From assembly GCA_049647585.1 (NCBI GenBank), contig JBARXY010000049.1, forward strand, positions 137,576-201,575: 64,000 nt of DNA, given 5' to 3'. The stretch's first letter is position 1. Each line of letters opens with the position of its first letter. The position numbers were made by a program, and so were the translations under genes. The notes beneath the pieces are model-generated. The model was not told the DNA's origin, searched no databases, and worked only from the letters and a program-made list of their open reading frames with translations. This document shows positions 17,161 to 25,080 of the stretch, piece by piece. Source of the stretch: JAGQSZ01 sp049647585 (GTDB taxonomy: Bacteria; Actinomycetota; Acidimicrobiia; Acidimicrobiales; Microtrichaceae).

Positions 17161-17574
17161 TCAGAGGTAGAGCCCGGTGTGGCCTTCCTCAAGTCGCTCG
17201 GCGGCAACGGCGTGAATGTCGCGCTCACGCAGAATGATGAAAGTCTCGCCGCTCACTTCCACCTCGTAGATGTCCTCCGGATTGAACAGGACGTTGTCTC
17301 CCTCGACAACCGACCTGACGTTGGGACCCGCGGCGCGGACCTCGGCCCAGGTGAGACGCTTGCCCAGTTGGGCGGTAGCCGGAATGACGATCCCGCCGCT
17401 GGAACGACGTTCTTCGTCGGCCGGATCCATTTTGACGAGGATGCGGTCATTCAACATGCGCACCGGTAGCCGTTCTCCGTGCGCGAGGGGCGATGAGGTT
17501 GAATTCGACGAGCGGGAAGTGGTTCCGGTGGTTGCTGAGGATGATGTCGTTGCAGTAGGAGACTCGGCGTTCAT
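17161..17574 (-). CDS. divergent GroES-like co-chaperonin
   Basis: A 137-residue protein whose last about 100 residues fit the GroES (Cpn10) fold: VRMLNDRILVKMDP, the mobile-loop segment SSGGIVIPATA, WAEVRAAGP, GDNVLFNPEDIYEVEV and FIILRERDIHAV. The first about 40 residues are Ser/Thr-rich low complexity, and about 10 extra residues (EERLEEGHTGLYL region) follow the usual end. No groEL is adjacent. It is too divergent to be assumed the main groES, so a paralog or a specialised chaperonin partner is more likely. The start at ATG 17574 has TACGGT 9 bases upstream. Confidence 0.82.
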   Translation of the reverse strand: MNAESPTATTSSSATTGTTSRSSNSTSSPLAHGERLPVRMLNDRILVKMDPADEERRSSGGIVIPATAQLGKRLTWAEVRAAGPNVRSVVEGDNVLFNPEDIYEVEVSGETFIILRERDIHAVAAERLEEGHTGLYL

Positions 17575-17583
17575 GATGGCCCC

Positions 17584-17631
17584 ACCGTAATGCCCCATAT
17601 GGGCGGCATCCCGGACGGGGTCGCCTAGCGT
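17584..17631. promoter_or_regulatory. divergent promoters, GroES-like gene and PIG-L gene
   Basis: In the 67-base gap TACGGT (minus strand, 17584-17589) lies 9 bases before the GroES-like ATG. TAGCGT (plus strand, 17626-17631) lies 10 bases before the PIG-L ATG. Both imply leaders of only a few bases. Confidence 0.35.
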
Positions 17632-17641
17632 CGGTGACCCG

Positions 17642-18400
17642 ATGTCGACGGTCGCCTTCTTCCACGCCCATCCTGATGACGAGGCGATATTCACCGGAGG
17701 CACCATGCTCAGGCTCAAGATGCTGGGTCATCGCGTCGTGCTGATTCTCGCAACCGGCGGCGAACTGGGGATCGGACCTGCCGGGCCGGGGGAACTCCTT
17801 GCGCTACGTCTGGCCGAGGTCGAGCGGTCGGCCAGAATCCTTGGCGTGGACTCGGTCATTCCGCTCGGATATCACGACTCCGGCATGCTCGGAGACCCAG
17901 CGAACGACCTTTCCGGCTCGTTCTGGTCAGCCGACATTGCATCAGCGGCCGAATCGTTGGCCAGCAGCCTCTCGTCGGAGTCGGTCGACTCTCTCGTCGT
18001 GTATGACCCCAACGGGATCTATGGACATCCCGACCACGTCAAGTGTCACCGTGTCGGAGTTCATGCAGCGCAGCTCGCCGACATTTCGAGCACCTATGAG
18101 ATGACGGTCGACCGCGAGTACCTCCACTTCGTGGAGACACACCTGGTTACCGAAGCCGCACTTGGCGGCGATCTAGGGCTTGCTGGCTCCAGGGTCGGCT
18201 ACAGCACGGCCGAGATTGAGTTGCAGGTCGATGTCAGAACCGTCATTGACGCCAAGCGTGCCGCGATGGCCTGCCACACGAGCCAGCTACCGGAGGACGC
18301 TCCTGTGTTCCTGCTGGAGCCGGAAAGGTTCATCGAGGTCTACGGCTGGGAGTGGTACGTCCGCACGGGCACCCCGGGCGCGCTCGAAACCCTGCGCTGA
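17642..18400 (+). CDS. PIG-L/LmbE zinc deacetylase (MshB-like)
   Basis: A 252-residue zinc-dependent N-acetylglucosamine-type deacetylase. AHPDDE at residues 9-14 supplies two zinc ligands and the catalytic Asp; GHPDH in YDPNGIYGHPDHVKCH supplies the third ligand. The latter stretch closely resembles MshB and Mca of mycothiol metabolism, and a MshD-like gene lies 7 kb away. The exact substrate cannot be told from sequence, so no symbol is given. Its stop codon is inside a 19-base tandem duplication. Confidence 0.88.
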   Translation: MSTVAFFHAHPDDEAIFTGGTMLRLKMLGHRVVLILATGGELGIGPAGPGELLALRLAEVERSARILGVDSVIPLGYHDSGMLGDPANDLSGSFWSADIASAAESLASSLSSESVDSLVVYDPNGIYGHPDHVKCHRVGVHAAQLADISSTYEMTVDREYLHFVETHLVTEAALGGDLGLAGSRVGYSTAEIELQVDVRTVIDAKRAAMACHTSQLPEDAPVFLLEPERFIEVYGWEWYVRTGTPGALETLR

Positions 18401-18481
18401 TCAGAAAACGCTGCGCTGATCAGAAAACTCGGCGACGACCCAGCAACGCTGCGCCGACCCAGCACGCTGCGCTGACCCGGA
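18392..18481. repeat. short tandem repeats between PIG-L gene and hisF
   Basis: A 19-base unit (CTGCGCTGATCAGAAAACG) occurs at 18392-18410 and 18411-18429 with a final-base difference. It spans the PIG-L TGA. A related 18-base pair, ACGCTGCGC(C/T)GACCC plus three bases, follows at 18446-18463 and 18464-18481, ending at the hisF stop. Confidence 0.85.
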
Positions 18482-19240
18482 TCAGATCGGCCTGACCGAC
18501 ACGCCAGCCTCCGCGAGGGCTCTCTTTGCATCCGCAACGGTGAATTCTCCGAAGTGGAACACGGACGCGGCAAGTACCGCGTCTGCATGGGCGATCGTGA
18601 CGCCCTCGACCAGGTGTTGGAGCGTTCCCACTCCTCCGGAAGCAATTATCGGTACGCCGCTCGCGTCGCTTATCTCGCGGGTCAGCTCCAGATCGAAACC
18701 GTCCTTGGTGCCGTCGCGATCCATCGAGGTGAGGAGGATCTCCCCAGCGCCCAGTTCCTCAGCCCTCAGGGCCCATTCGACCGCGTCCATACCGGTGGCG
18801 GTGCGACCGCCATGGGTGAAGACCTCCCACCCATTGACAACCCGCCGGGCATCGACCGCCACGACTACACACTGGGCACCGAACTCGTCGGCAAGTTCGG
18901 CAATCAACTCGGGGCGATCCACAGCCGCGGTGTTGACCCCAACCTTGTCGGCACCGGCGCGCAGCAGTCGACGGGCGTCCTCGGTGGACCGGACACCGCC
19001 GCCGACGGTGAACGGAATGAACACCTGCTCGGCGGTGCGACGGACCATGTCGAGCGTTGTGTCGCGCTTCTCGGTCGATGCGGTTATGTCCAGGAAGACG
19101 AGTTCATCGGCCCCCTCGGCGTCGTAGCGGGCAGCGAGCTCGACCGGGTCTCCGGCGTCACGCAGCTCGACGAAATTGACCCCTTTGACGACCCGACCGG
19201 CGTCGACGTCCAAACAGGGAACCACTCGTGCAGTCTTCAT
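18482..19240 (-). CDS. hisF: imidazole glycerol phosphate synthase, cyclase subunit
   Basis: Closes the imidazole ring, using ammonia from HisH. The 252-residue barrel has catalytic D11 (VVPCLDVDAG) and D130 (VVAVDARRV), with the phosphate-binding GGGVRS and ASGGVG loops. It is the last gene of the hisD-to-hisF unit, 54 bases after hisA. In most actinomycetes hisI follows directly; here hisI is across the PIG-L/GroES/oxygenase block. Confidence 0.97.
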   Translation of the reverse strand: MKTARVVPCLDVDAGRVVKGVNFVELRDAGDPVELAARYDAEGADELVFLDITASTEKRDTTLDMVRRTAEQVFIPFTVGGGVRSTEDARRLLRAGADKVGVNTAAVDRPELIAELADEFGAQCVVVAVDARRVVNGWEVFTHGGRTATGMDAVEWALRAEELGAGEILLTSMDRDGTKDGFDLELTREISDASGVPIIASGGVGTLQHLVEGVTIAHADAVLAASVFHFGEFTVADAKRALAEAGVSVRPI

Positions 19241-19294
19241 AGCTGAACTCTCACGATCCTGGTTCCATGGTCTGATTGCATCCGTTCGACATGG

Positions 19295-20059
19295 TCATCT
19301 GCATGCCTCAACGGCTTGTTCGACGGTGAAGTTGCCTTCGTATATCGCACGTCCGACGATCGCTCCGGACAGAGTTCGCACGGCACCCGGCAATCCAGAT
19401 CCGGCACCGGTGTTATCGCTGGAGACCTCCAGTGAGGCAAGGGTTCTCAGGTCATCGAGGGTGCCTACCCCACCGGACGCTATTAGTGGGATCGACGTGG
19501 CCTCGAGTACCTGGCCAAGTCCGACGACATCAGGACCCTCGAGGGTGCCGTCACGACCGATCTCGGTAACCACCAGCGCTGCGACTCCGGCGTCCTCGAA
19601 GGCGCGGGCCAGGTCCAGCACGTCGGCACCTGATCCCTTGAGCCAGCCCCGCACAGCGACCTCGCGCCCGCGGGCGTCGAGACCGACGGTGACCGGGTAG
19701 CGAGCCGCGAGCCGCCGCACCAGTTCCGGATCCTCAAGCGCAGCCGTGCCAAGGACAACCCGTGCCACGCCGGCCTCGAACAGCGCCTCTGCGGCCGCCT
19801 CGTCACGCACTCCCCCACCGGTTTGGACAGGAACTCCGACCGCGGTCGCAATTGCGCCGACAACAGCCCGATTCACCGGCTCACCGGTTCGGGCCGCGTC
19901 CAGATCGACCACATGGATCCACGGAGCGCCCGCCGCTTCGAAGGCCTTGGCCTGGGCAACCGGATCGTCGCCGTAGACGGTCTCACGTCCGTAGTCGCCC
20001 TGGTAGAGACGCACACAGCGTCCGCCACGCAGGTCGATCGCCGGGTAGAGGTCAATCAT
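19295..20059 (-). CDS. hisA: ProFAR isomerase
   Basis: Isomerises ProFAR to PRFAR in histidine synthesis. The 254-residue half-barrel-duplicated TIM fold begins LYPAIDLRGGRCVRL (catalytic Asp), with QTGGGVRD and VTEIGRDGTLEGPD. The internal similarity to HisF is evident. Because a separate trpF exists in this window, dual HisA/TrpF (PriA) activity is not required, although it cannot be excluded by eye. The gene overlaps hisH by 8 bases. Confidence 0.95.
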   Translation of the reverse strand: MIDLYPAIDLRGGRCVRLYQGDYGRETVYGDDPVAQAKAFEAAGAPWIHVVDLDAARTGEPVNRAVVGAIATAVGVPVQTGGGVRDEAAAEALFEAGVARVVLGTAALEDPELVRRLAARYPVTVGLDARGREVAVRGWLKGSGADVLDLARAFEDAGVAALVVTEIGRDGTLEGPDVVGLGQVLEATSIPLIASGGVGTLDDLRTLASLEVSSDNTGAGSGLPGAVRTLSGAIVGRAIYEGNFTVEQAVEACR

Positions 20060-20846
20060 CTCTGGCTCCGATCTGGGTTACCTCCGTCGGAGAGGTGACT
20101 CGCTCGGCCCCGACAGCGCCATCGCCTCCGTCTGCTCCGGCAGGGCCCTCACCCTTGGCAGTTTCGGCAGCGACGATCTTCGCGAAGTTGCGGAGCAACT
20201 CCAGTCCGCTGGATCCCGACTTCTCGGGATGGAACTGAGTGGCGTGGACATTGTCCCGGTGTGCCGCGGCTGCGAGTGATCCGCCGTATTCGCATGTGGC
20301 GACGACATCGTCGGTCATCTCGGCGGCGAAGGAGTGCACGAAGTACATCCATGGCATGTCCAGGCCCTCAAAGAGCGGTGGATCGCCGAGAACCGTCAAC
20401 TTGTTCCACTGCATCTGGGGATGCTTCACGCCCGCAGGAATCCTCCGGACGGTCCCCTTGAGGACTCCCAGACCCGCCACTCCCGGCGACTCCTCTGATC
20501 CGTCGTAGAGAAGCTGCATTCCTACACAGATGCCGAGAAACGGCTTTCCGGAGCTGACTACATCCAGTACGACCTCGTCCAGGCCGGTTCGGGCCAAGGC
20601 CGCTCGGCAAGGTCCGAATGAACCTACACCGGGCAGCACGACGGCATCTGCCCGGGCGGCCTCATCCGCGTCGCTGGTGAGAGTCGCGTCGACGCCGACG
20701 AACTCGAAGGCCTTCTGTGCAGAACGAAGATTGCCGATCCCGTAGTCGAGAACTGCAATCCGGGGCGAGGCAACAGATTGTGCTGAGCCGACTGCACCGA
20801 AGTCTCCGGTCCCGACCCCGATGTCTCCACCGGGGTCGACCCCCAT
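20052..20846 (-). CDS. hisH: imidazole glycerol phosphate synthase, glutaminase subunit
   Basis: Class I glutamine amidotransferase that feeds ammonia to HisF. The nucleophile is C107 in LGICVGMQ, with the His-Glu pair in FHPEKSG. At 264 residues it is about 55 longer than usual: an extra Gly-rich N-terminal 25 residues before IAVLDYGIGN, and a C-terminal about 30-residue Gly/Ala tail. The ATG abuts hisB as TGATG, and I see no better internal start. The tails are unlikely to affect catalysis. Confidence 0.95.
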   Translation of the reverse strand: MGVDPGGDIGVGTGDFGAVGSAQSVASPRIAVLDYGIGNLRSAQKAFEFVGVDATLTSDADEAARADAVVLPGVGSFGPCRAALARTGLDEVVLDVVSSGKPFLGICVGMQLLYDGSEESPGVAGLGVLKGTVRRIPAGVKHPQMQWNKLTVLGDPPLFEGLDMPWMYFVHSFAAEMTDDVVATCEYGGSLAAAAHRDNVHATQFHPEKSGSSGLELLRNFAKIVAAETAKGEGPAGADGGDGAVGAERVTSPTEVTQIGARDD

Positions 20847-21436
20847 CAGAGAACGCCCTTGGTCGAAGGCAGTTGGTCTCCCTCGACACGCACGGCATCC
20901 CGCAGCGCCCTGGCCACAGCCTTCGAAGATGCCTCCAGGATGTGGTGAGTGTTGCGGCCACGGATCAGCGTCATGTGCAGAGTGAATCCTGCAGACATCA
21001 CAACTGCCCTCCAGAACTCCTCCATGAGCTGCGGATCGAAGGGTGGGTCCCCAAGGATCTTCTGACCCGGGGGGTCGATCTCGTAATGCAGGTACGGCCG
21101 CCCGGACAGGTCCAGGACCACTTCCACCAGCGCCTCATCAAGAGGCACGCGGATCGACGCGAATCGACGGACTCCAACCTTGTCGCCGAGAGCTTCCTTG
21201 AGCATCGCGCCGAGAAGGATTCCGGTGTCCTCGACTGTGTGGTGTGAGTCGATCTCGAGGTCGCCGGTGGCCTTGACCACCAGATCCAGACCACCGTGTC
21301 GTCCCAGTTGATCCAACATGTGGTCAAAGAACGGAAGCCCGGTGTTGCAATCGGTGGTGCCCTTGCCATCGATCTCTACAGAGATCGAAATCTGGGTCTC
21401 CTTGGTAGATCGTGAACTCGACGCGTAGCGGCTCAT
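20846..21436 (-). CDS. hisB: imidazoleglycerol-phosphate dehydratase
   Basis: Manganese enzyme for step six of histidine synthesis. About 196 residues, monofunctional (no phosphatase domain). The metal-binding HHTVED-type motif (DSHHTVEDTG), FDHMLDQLGRH and RNTHHILEASSKA are in place. The ATG at 21436 is preferred; GTG 21454 adds six residues. It lies between hisC (28 bases upstream) and hisH (1-base overlap). Confidence 0.96.
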   Translation of the reverse strand: MSRYASSSRSTKETQISISVEIDGKGTTDCNTGLPFFDHMLDQLGRHGGLDLVVKATGDLEIDSHHTVEDTGILLGAMLKEALGDKVGVRRFASIRVPLDEALVEVVLDLSGRPYLHYEIDPPGQKILGDPPFDPQLMEEFWRAVVMSAGFTLHMTLIRGRNTHHILEASSKAVARALRDAVRVEGDQLPSTKGVL

Positions 21437-21464
21437 AGACCTCAAGAATCCCACAGATCGGCGT

Positions 21465-22556
21465 TCACGATGAAAGCACTTCTGCCAAGGACTTCAGAAA
21501 CTCGTCGTCCTCGCTGCGAGTCCCGAGAGTTACGCGCAGACACCCCTCGAGCCGGGGCCACGAGGAACAGTTACGGACCAGCACCGATCGCTCGACCAGT
21601 TCTGCCCAGACAGCGTCTCCGTCACGCTCCCTCGGTCTGAAAAGGACGAAGTTGGCACCTGATGGCCACTGGTCAACCGGCAACTCGGCGAGCGCCATTT
21701 CAACGCGTCCACGTTCTTCGACCAGTGAGGCGACGCGCAGCTCCATTTCGGCCAGGTGGTCGAGTGCGAGGATCCCCGCAAGCTGCTTCATCGAATCGAG
21801 GTGATAGGGCAGAACGACCTTCTCCAACTCGGAGACAACCCAGGTCGGCCCGATCAGGTAGCCGAGTCGCAGGCCCGCCGCCGACCAGGTCTTCGAAAAC
21901 GTCCTGGTCACCACGATCGAACGTTCCTCATCGACCAGCGACAGCGCCGACCACGGAGCGAACTGCCCGTAGGCCTCGTCCACGACGAGCAGCCCATCGA
22001 CCGCCTCGACAGCGCGGAGAACCGTCTCGACCGTTTCGCGGTCCTCCACCAGGCCCGTCGGGTTGTTCGGAGAACAGAGGAACACGATCGATGGTCGATC
22101 GGATTCGATCGCGGCCAGCAGAGCGTCCAGGTCCAGTTCGAAGTTCGCCAGACGCTCAACCTCGATCGAGTCGGTGCCGGCGATCTTCGCGATGTGTTGG
22201 TGCAAGGCGTAGGTCGGCTCGTTGCTCAGCGCCTTGCGACCAGGCCCGCCATAGGTCAGGCAGAGAGTCTGGAGAACTTCGTTGGAACCGTTCGCGACGA
22301 ACACGTTGCCGACACCGATCTCGGTGTTCACCAGAGGCTGTTCGACCTGGGCGACACGTGTGCGCAGCGCAGTGGCCGAGCGGTCTGGATAGCGGTGCCA
22401 GTTGATGTCGGTCAGTGCGGCCGCGAGTTTCTCGACGAAGGCCTTCGGCGGTGGTTCGGGCGCCTCATTGGTGTTGAGGCGAACCGCTACATCGAGCTGG
22501 GGCGAGTGGTAGCCCTCCATCAGAGCGACGGAGTCCCTGGGCGTGGGTCTGGCCAT
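21465..22556 (-). CDS. hisC: histidinol-phosphate aminotransferase
   Basis: Fold-type I PLP aminotransferase, 363 residues. RLNTNEAPEPPP opens the substrate arm, SPNNPTG binds PLP, VVDEAYGQF follows, and K222 in TFSKTWSAAGLRLGY forms the Schiff base. The R near the C-terminus (CLRVTLGT) binds substrate. It is coupled to hisD by TGATG. HisC-type enzymes can also act on aromatic keto acids; the operon indicates the histidine role. Confidence 0.96.
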   Translation of the reverse strand: MARPTPRDSVALMEGYHSPQLDVAVRLNTNEAPEPPPKAFVEKLAAALTDINWHRYPDRSATALRTRVAQVEQPLVNTEIGVGNVFVANGSNEVLQTLCLTYGGPGRKALSNEPTYALHQHIAKIAGTDSIEVERLANFELDLDALLAAIESDRPSIVFLCSPNNPTGLVEDRETVETVLRAVEAVDGLLVVDEAYGQFAPWSALSLVDEERSIVVTRTFSKTWSAAGLRLGYLIGPTWVVSELEKVVLPYHLDSMKQLAGILALDHLAEMELRVASLVEERGRVEMALAELPVDQWPSGANFVLFRPRERDGDAVWAELVERSVLVRNCSSWPRLEGCLRVTLGTRSEDDEFLKSLAEVLSS

Positions 22557-23857
22557 CAGTCGGTGCTCCAGAGTCGCTGGCGGAGCCGGATCGATTCGGC
22601 GTGGGCTGCCAGGCCTTCGGCGTCGGCCAGTACGGCGACCGATTCGCTCAGCCCGCCCGGCGCGTACGCAGACCGGTCGACGCGGATGACGTGGTGGTGT
22701 TTCAAGAAGTCGTCAACGGTCAGAGCCGAGGAGAACCTCGCCGATCCGTAGGTGGGCAGCACATGGCTCGGTCCGGCCACGTAATCGCCGACCGATGCCG
22801 GTGACCATTCACCCAGGAACACAGCTCCCGCGTTGGTGACGCCGTCGACCAATTCGTCAGCGTTCCGACAGAGGAGTTCCAGGTGTTCGGGCGCAACCAG
22901 GTTGGCGACCTCGATAGCCGCCTTTGGAGAGTCGACCACGACGGCGTATCCGCCTTCGGCGAGCGTTGCGGTGATGTCCGCCTTGCGTGGCGAGTCTGCG
23001 ATCAAGGCATCCATCGCAGTGCTCACAGAGTCGGCCGTGCCCTCGTCCCAGGTGATCAACCAGGCAAGTCCGTCAGGGCCGTGCTCGGCCTGAAGGATCA
23101 CGTCTATCGCTGCCAGTTCCGGAGGGACCGAGGAGTCGGCAATCACCACGACCTCGCTCGGACCGGCAAAGGCGGCGGCCACCCCGACCGTCCCAGACAC
23201 TTCCTGTTTGGCGAGTGCGACGTACTTGTTCCCCGGTCCACAGATGACGTCGACCGACCTGATCGATTCGGTCCCGTAGGCAAGAGCAGCGATCGCCTGA
23301 GCACCGCCGACTGCATGCACCTCATTGACTCCAGCGACCGCGGCGGCCGCCAGGGTCACCGCTGCGATACGACCGGTCGCACGGTCCGGGGGAACGCAGA
23401 CAACAACATCCTCTACGCCTGCCACCATCGCCGGCACTGCCGTCATCAGCAGCGTCGACGGGTAGGCCGCCCTGCCACCGGGGACGTAACAGCCGACACG
23501 GTCCACCGGTTTGCGGTAGGAGCGGATTTTGACGCCGTCCTCGTCGTGGACGACTTCGCCCTGAAGCTGCTGGCGGTGGTGGGCGGCAATTCGATCCCGG
23601 GCCAACTCGAGGGCGGCCAGGACCTCGGGACCGACTGACCGAAGAGCTTCGTCCAACTCGGCTTGCGCGATGAGTGTCGTCGGCGAATCGACTCCGTCGA
23701 ATCGTGCCGTGAGGGACCTGATCGCCTCATCGCCACCGTCTCGCACTTCGGCAAGTATCTGGCGAACCGCCGCGACCGGAGCGTCCTCATCGACCTTCGG
23801 TCGAGGCAGACGTCCTTGAAAATCGGTGACACCACGCAGGTCAAGACGGTTCAACAC
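22556..23857 (-). CDS. hisD: histidinol dehydrogenase
   Basis: Two-step NAD- and zinc-dependent oxidation of histidinol to histidine, 433 residues. Recognisable segments are YVPGGRAAYPS, GGAQAIAALAYGT, GPGNKYVA, QAEHGPDG (zinc and catalytic region) and PSHVLPT near the C-terminus. GTG 23857 is chosen because TACCGT lies exactly 7 bases upstream, and the resulting start, VLNRLDLRG, matches the family; a GTG six codons earlier is also in frame. First gene of the his unit. Confidence 0.96.
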   Translation of the reverse strand: MLNRLDLRGVTDFQGRLPRPKVDEDAPVAAVRQILAEVRDGGDEAIRSLTARFDGVDSPTTLIAQAELDEALRSVGPEVLAALELARDRIAAHHRQQLQGEVVHDEDGVKIRSYRKPVDRVGCYVPGGRAAYPSTLLMTAVPAMVAGVEDVVVCVPPDRATGRIAAVTLAAAAVAGVNEVHAVGGAQAIAALAYGTESIRSVDVICGPGNKYVALAKQEVSGTVGVAAAFAGPSEVVVIADSSVPPELAAIDVILQAEHGPDGLAWLITWDEGTADSVSTAMDALIADSPRKADITATLAEGGYAVVVDSPKAAIEVANLVAPEHLELLCRNADELVDGVTNAGAVFLGEWSPASVGDYVAGPSHVLPTYGSARFSSALTVDDFLKHHHVIRVDRSAYAPGGLSESVAVLADAEGLAAHAESIRLRQRLWSTD

Positions 23858-23864
23858 GCCGGTC

Positions 23865-23870
23865 ACGGTA
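23865..23870 (-). promoter_or_regulatory. -10 element for hisD unit
   Basis: TACCGT on the minus strand, 7 bases before GTG 23857. It would lie inside the coding sequence if the upstream GTG were used. Confidence 0.5.
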
Positions 23871-23965
23871 CCCACCGCAGGGATGGGCGGCTAACCACTT
23901 CCCGGTTTGCCCGCCCCGCGAGGCTCCGGTGCCGCTGCTGCCCGGTCGGTGCTAGACCCTGAGCT

Positions 23966-24187
23966 GTGAGTCTCCACGCAGATCTGACATCGGTCATGTC
24001 GACACTCGATCAACTCTTCGAGCGGCTCGACGATGCGGCCAAAACGCTCCAGGACAGCCCCGACGATGACCTTTTGACCGACATCTACGAGGTCGAACGT
24101 CATCTCCGTCAGGCGTCACGCCGACTCACCCGGACGCTGAATTCCCTACCGGAAGGTACCGGCAGTTCCGGCGGACGAGGCTTCTGA
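23966..24187 (+). CDS. small helical protein, unknown function
   Basis: A 73-residue acidic, mostly helical protein: LTSVMSTLDQLFERLDDAAK, then a DDD turn, then a basic second helix (EVERHLRQASRRLTRTLNSL) and a Gly-rich tail. This suggests a two-helix hairpin or coiled coil. I do not recognise it. It is divergent from hisD, with a 108-base gap. TAGACC lies 7 bases before the GTG, one base short of the TANNNT consensus, and there is no Shine-Dalgarno sequence. Confidence 0.6.
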   Translation: MSLHADLTSVMSTLDQLFERLDDAAKTLQDSPDDDLLTDIYEVERHLRQASRRLTRTLNSLPEGTGSSGGRGF

Positions 24188-24195
24188 CGGGACCA

Positions 24196-24223
24196 CAAAA
24201 CGGACCCGACGCCCCGAAGGGCG
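24196..24223 (-). terminator. weak terminator-like hairpin after nth
   Basis: A 5-bp G/C stem with a 4-base loop (24210-24223, possibly extended) followed on the minus strand by TTTT eleven bases on. It lies about 170 bases beyond the nth stop. Confidence 0.3.
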
Positions 24224-24388
24224 CCGGCCGGGCAACTCGGGCGGCGGGTGCCCAAAGTCGCCATTGCACCAGGTGGCGGGAACCTGGGTGCATCGAAAAG
24301 CTACTGCCATCACCGGTACCTGTCGAGTACACCCCGGCGCTCGGGCAGGCCTTTGACGGCCGGATCTGGGGCTGTGACACCCGACATT

Positions 24389-25054
24389 TCACAGCGTCGA
24401 GGACGGGCAGAAATCAGCCAGCACACAACCCGCGCAATTGGGCTTTCGGGCAAAGCAGACCCTCCTGCCATGCAGGATGATCCGCAGGCTGAAGTCGCCT
24501 CTCTCGGCCATCGGAACCATTGGATTGAGTGCGTATTCGACCTTCACCGGATCAGTCTCGGTCGTCAGTCCGAGACGCGCGGACAGGCGCAGGACGTGGG
24601 TGTCGACGGGCAACCCGGGAAGGCCGAGGGCTTCTGCCCGTACCACGTTGGCCGTCTTGCGGCCGACCCCGGGGAGCTTGACCAAGTCCTTCATTGCATG
24701 GGGGACCTCTCCCCCGTGGCGCTCGACCAGTGCGGTCGCCATTCCGATGATGCTGCGGGTCTTGGCCTTGTAGAAACCAGATGAGCGTATGAGTTGCTCG
24801 ACTTCCTCCGGGTCTGCCGAAGCCAGGTCCTCGGGTGTGGGAAACCGGTCGAACAGTGCCGGAGTGACAGTGTTGATCATCTTGTCCGTCGACTGGGCGG
24901 AAAGGATCGTCGCTGTCAGCAACTCGAACGCGTTCCTGTGGTCCAGTTCGCAGATCGCCTCGGGGTACTCGAGCTTCAGCCGCTCGTTGACCAGACGGGC
25001 CCGGCCCTTCGGTGATCTCGGTTTGCGGAACGGCTTCGAATCACTCGGGTTCAC
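24389..25054 (-). CDS. nth: endonuclease III
   Basis: Base-excision repair glycosylase/AP lyase for oxidised pyrimidines. In 221 residues it has the helix-hairpin-helix LPGVGRKTANVV with catalytic K133, D151 in VDTHVLR, and a [4Fe-4S] cluster from C200, C207, C210 and C216 (C-X6-C-X2-C-X5-C). GTG 25054 is chosen because TACCGT lies 7 bases upstream; longer readings would run into the divergent GNAT gene. Confidence 0.96.
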   Translation of the reverse strand: MNPSDSKPFRKPRSPKGRARLVNERLKLEYPEAICELDHRNAFELLTATILSAQSTDKMINTVTPALFDRFPTPEDLASADPEEVEQLIRSSGFYKAKTRSIIGMATALVERHGGEVPHAMKDLVKLPGVGRKTANVVRAEALGLPGLPVDTHVLRLSARLGLTTETDPVKVEYALNPMVPMAERGDFSLRIILHGRRVCFARKPNCAGCVLADFCPSSTL

Positions 25055-25061
25055 GGAGGGG

Positions 25062-25071
25062 ACGGTAGTCT
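25062..25071. promoter_or_regulatory. overlapping divergent -10 elements, nth and GNAT gene
   Basis: TACCGT on the minus strand (25062-25067, 7 bases from the nth GTG) and TAGTCT on the plus strand (25066-25071, 9 bases from the GNAT ATG) share the TA at 25066-25067. The whole gap between the two start codons is 26 bases. Confidence 0.5.
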
Positions 25072-25080
25072 CGGTCGGCG

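Noticed and set aside
19295..20059. Calling hisA the bifunctional priA
   Set aside because: A full-length trpF is present at 10132-10827, so there is no reason to assume dual function.
21756..22751. A 331-codon plus-strand frame opposite hisC/hisD
   Set aside because: Antisense shadow of two conserved enzymes, with no start signal.
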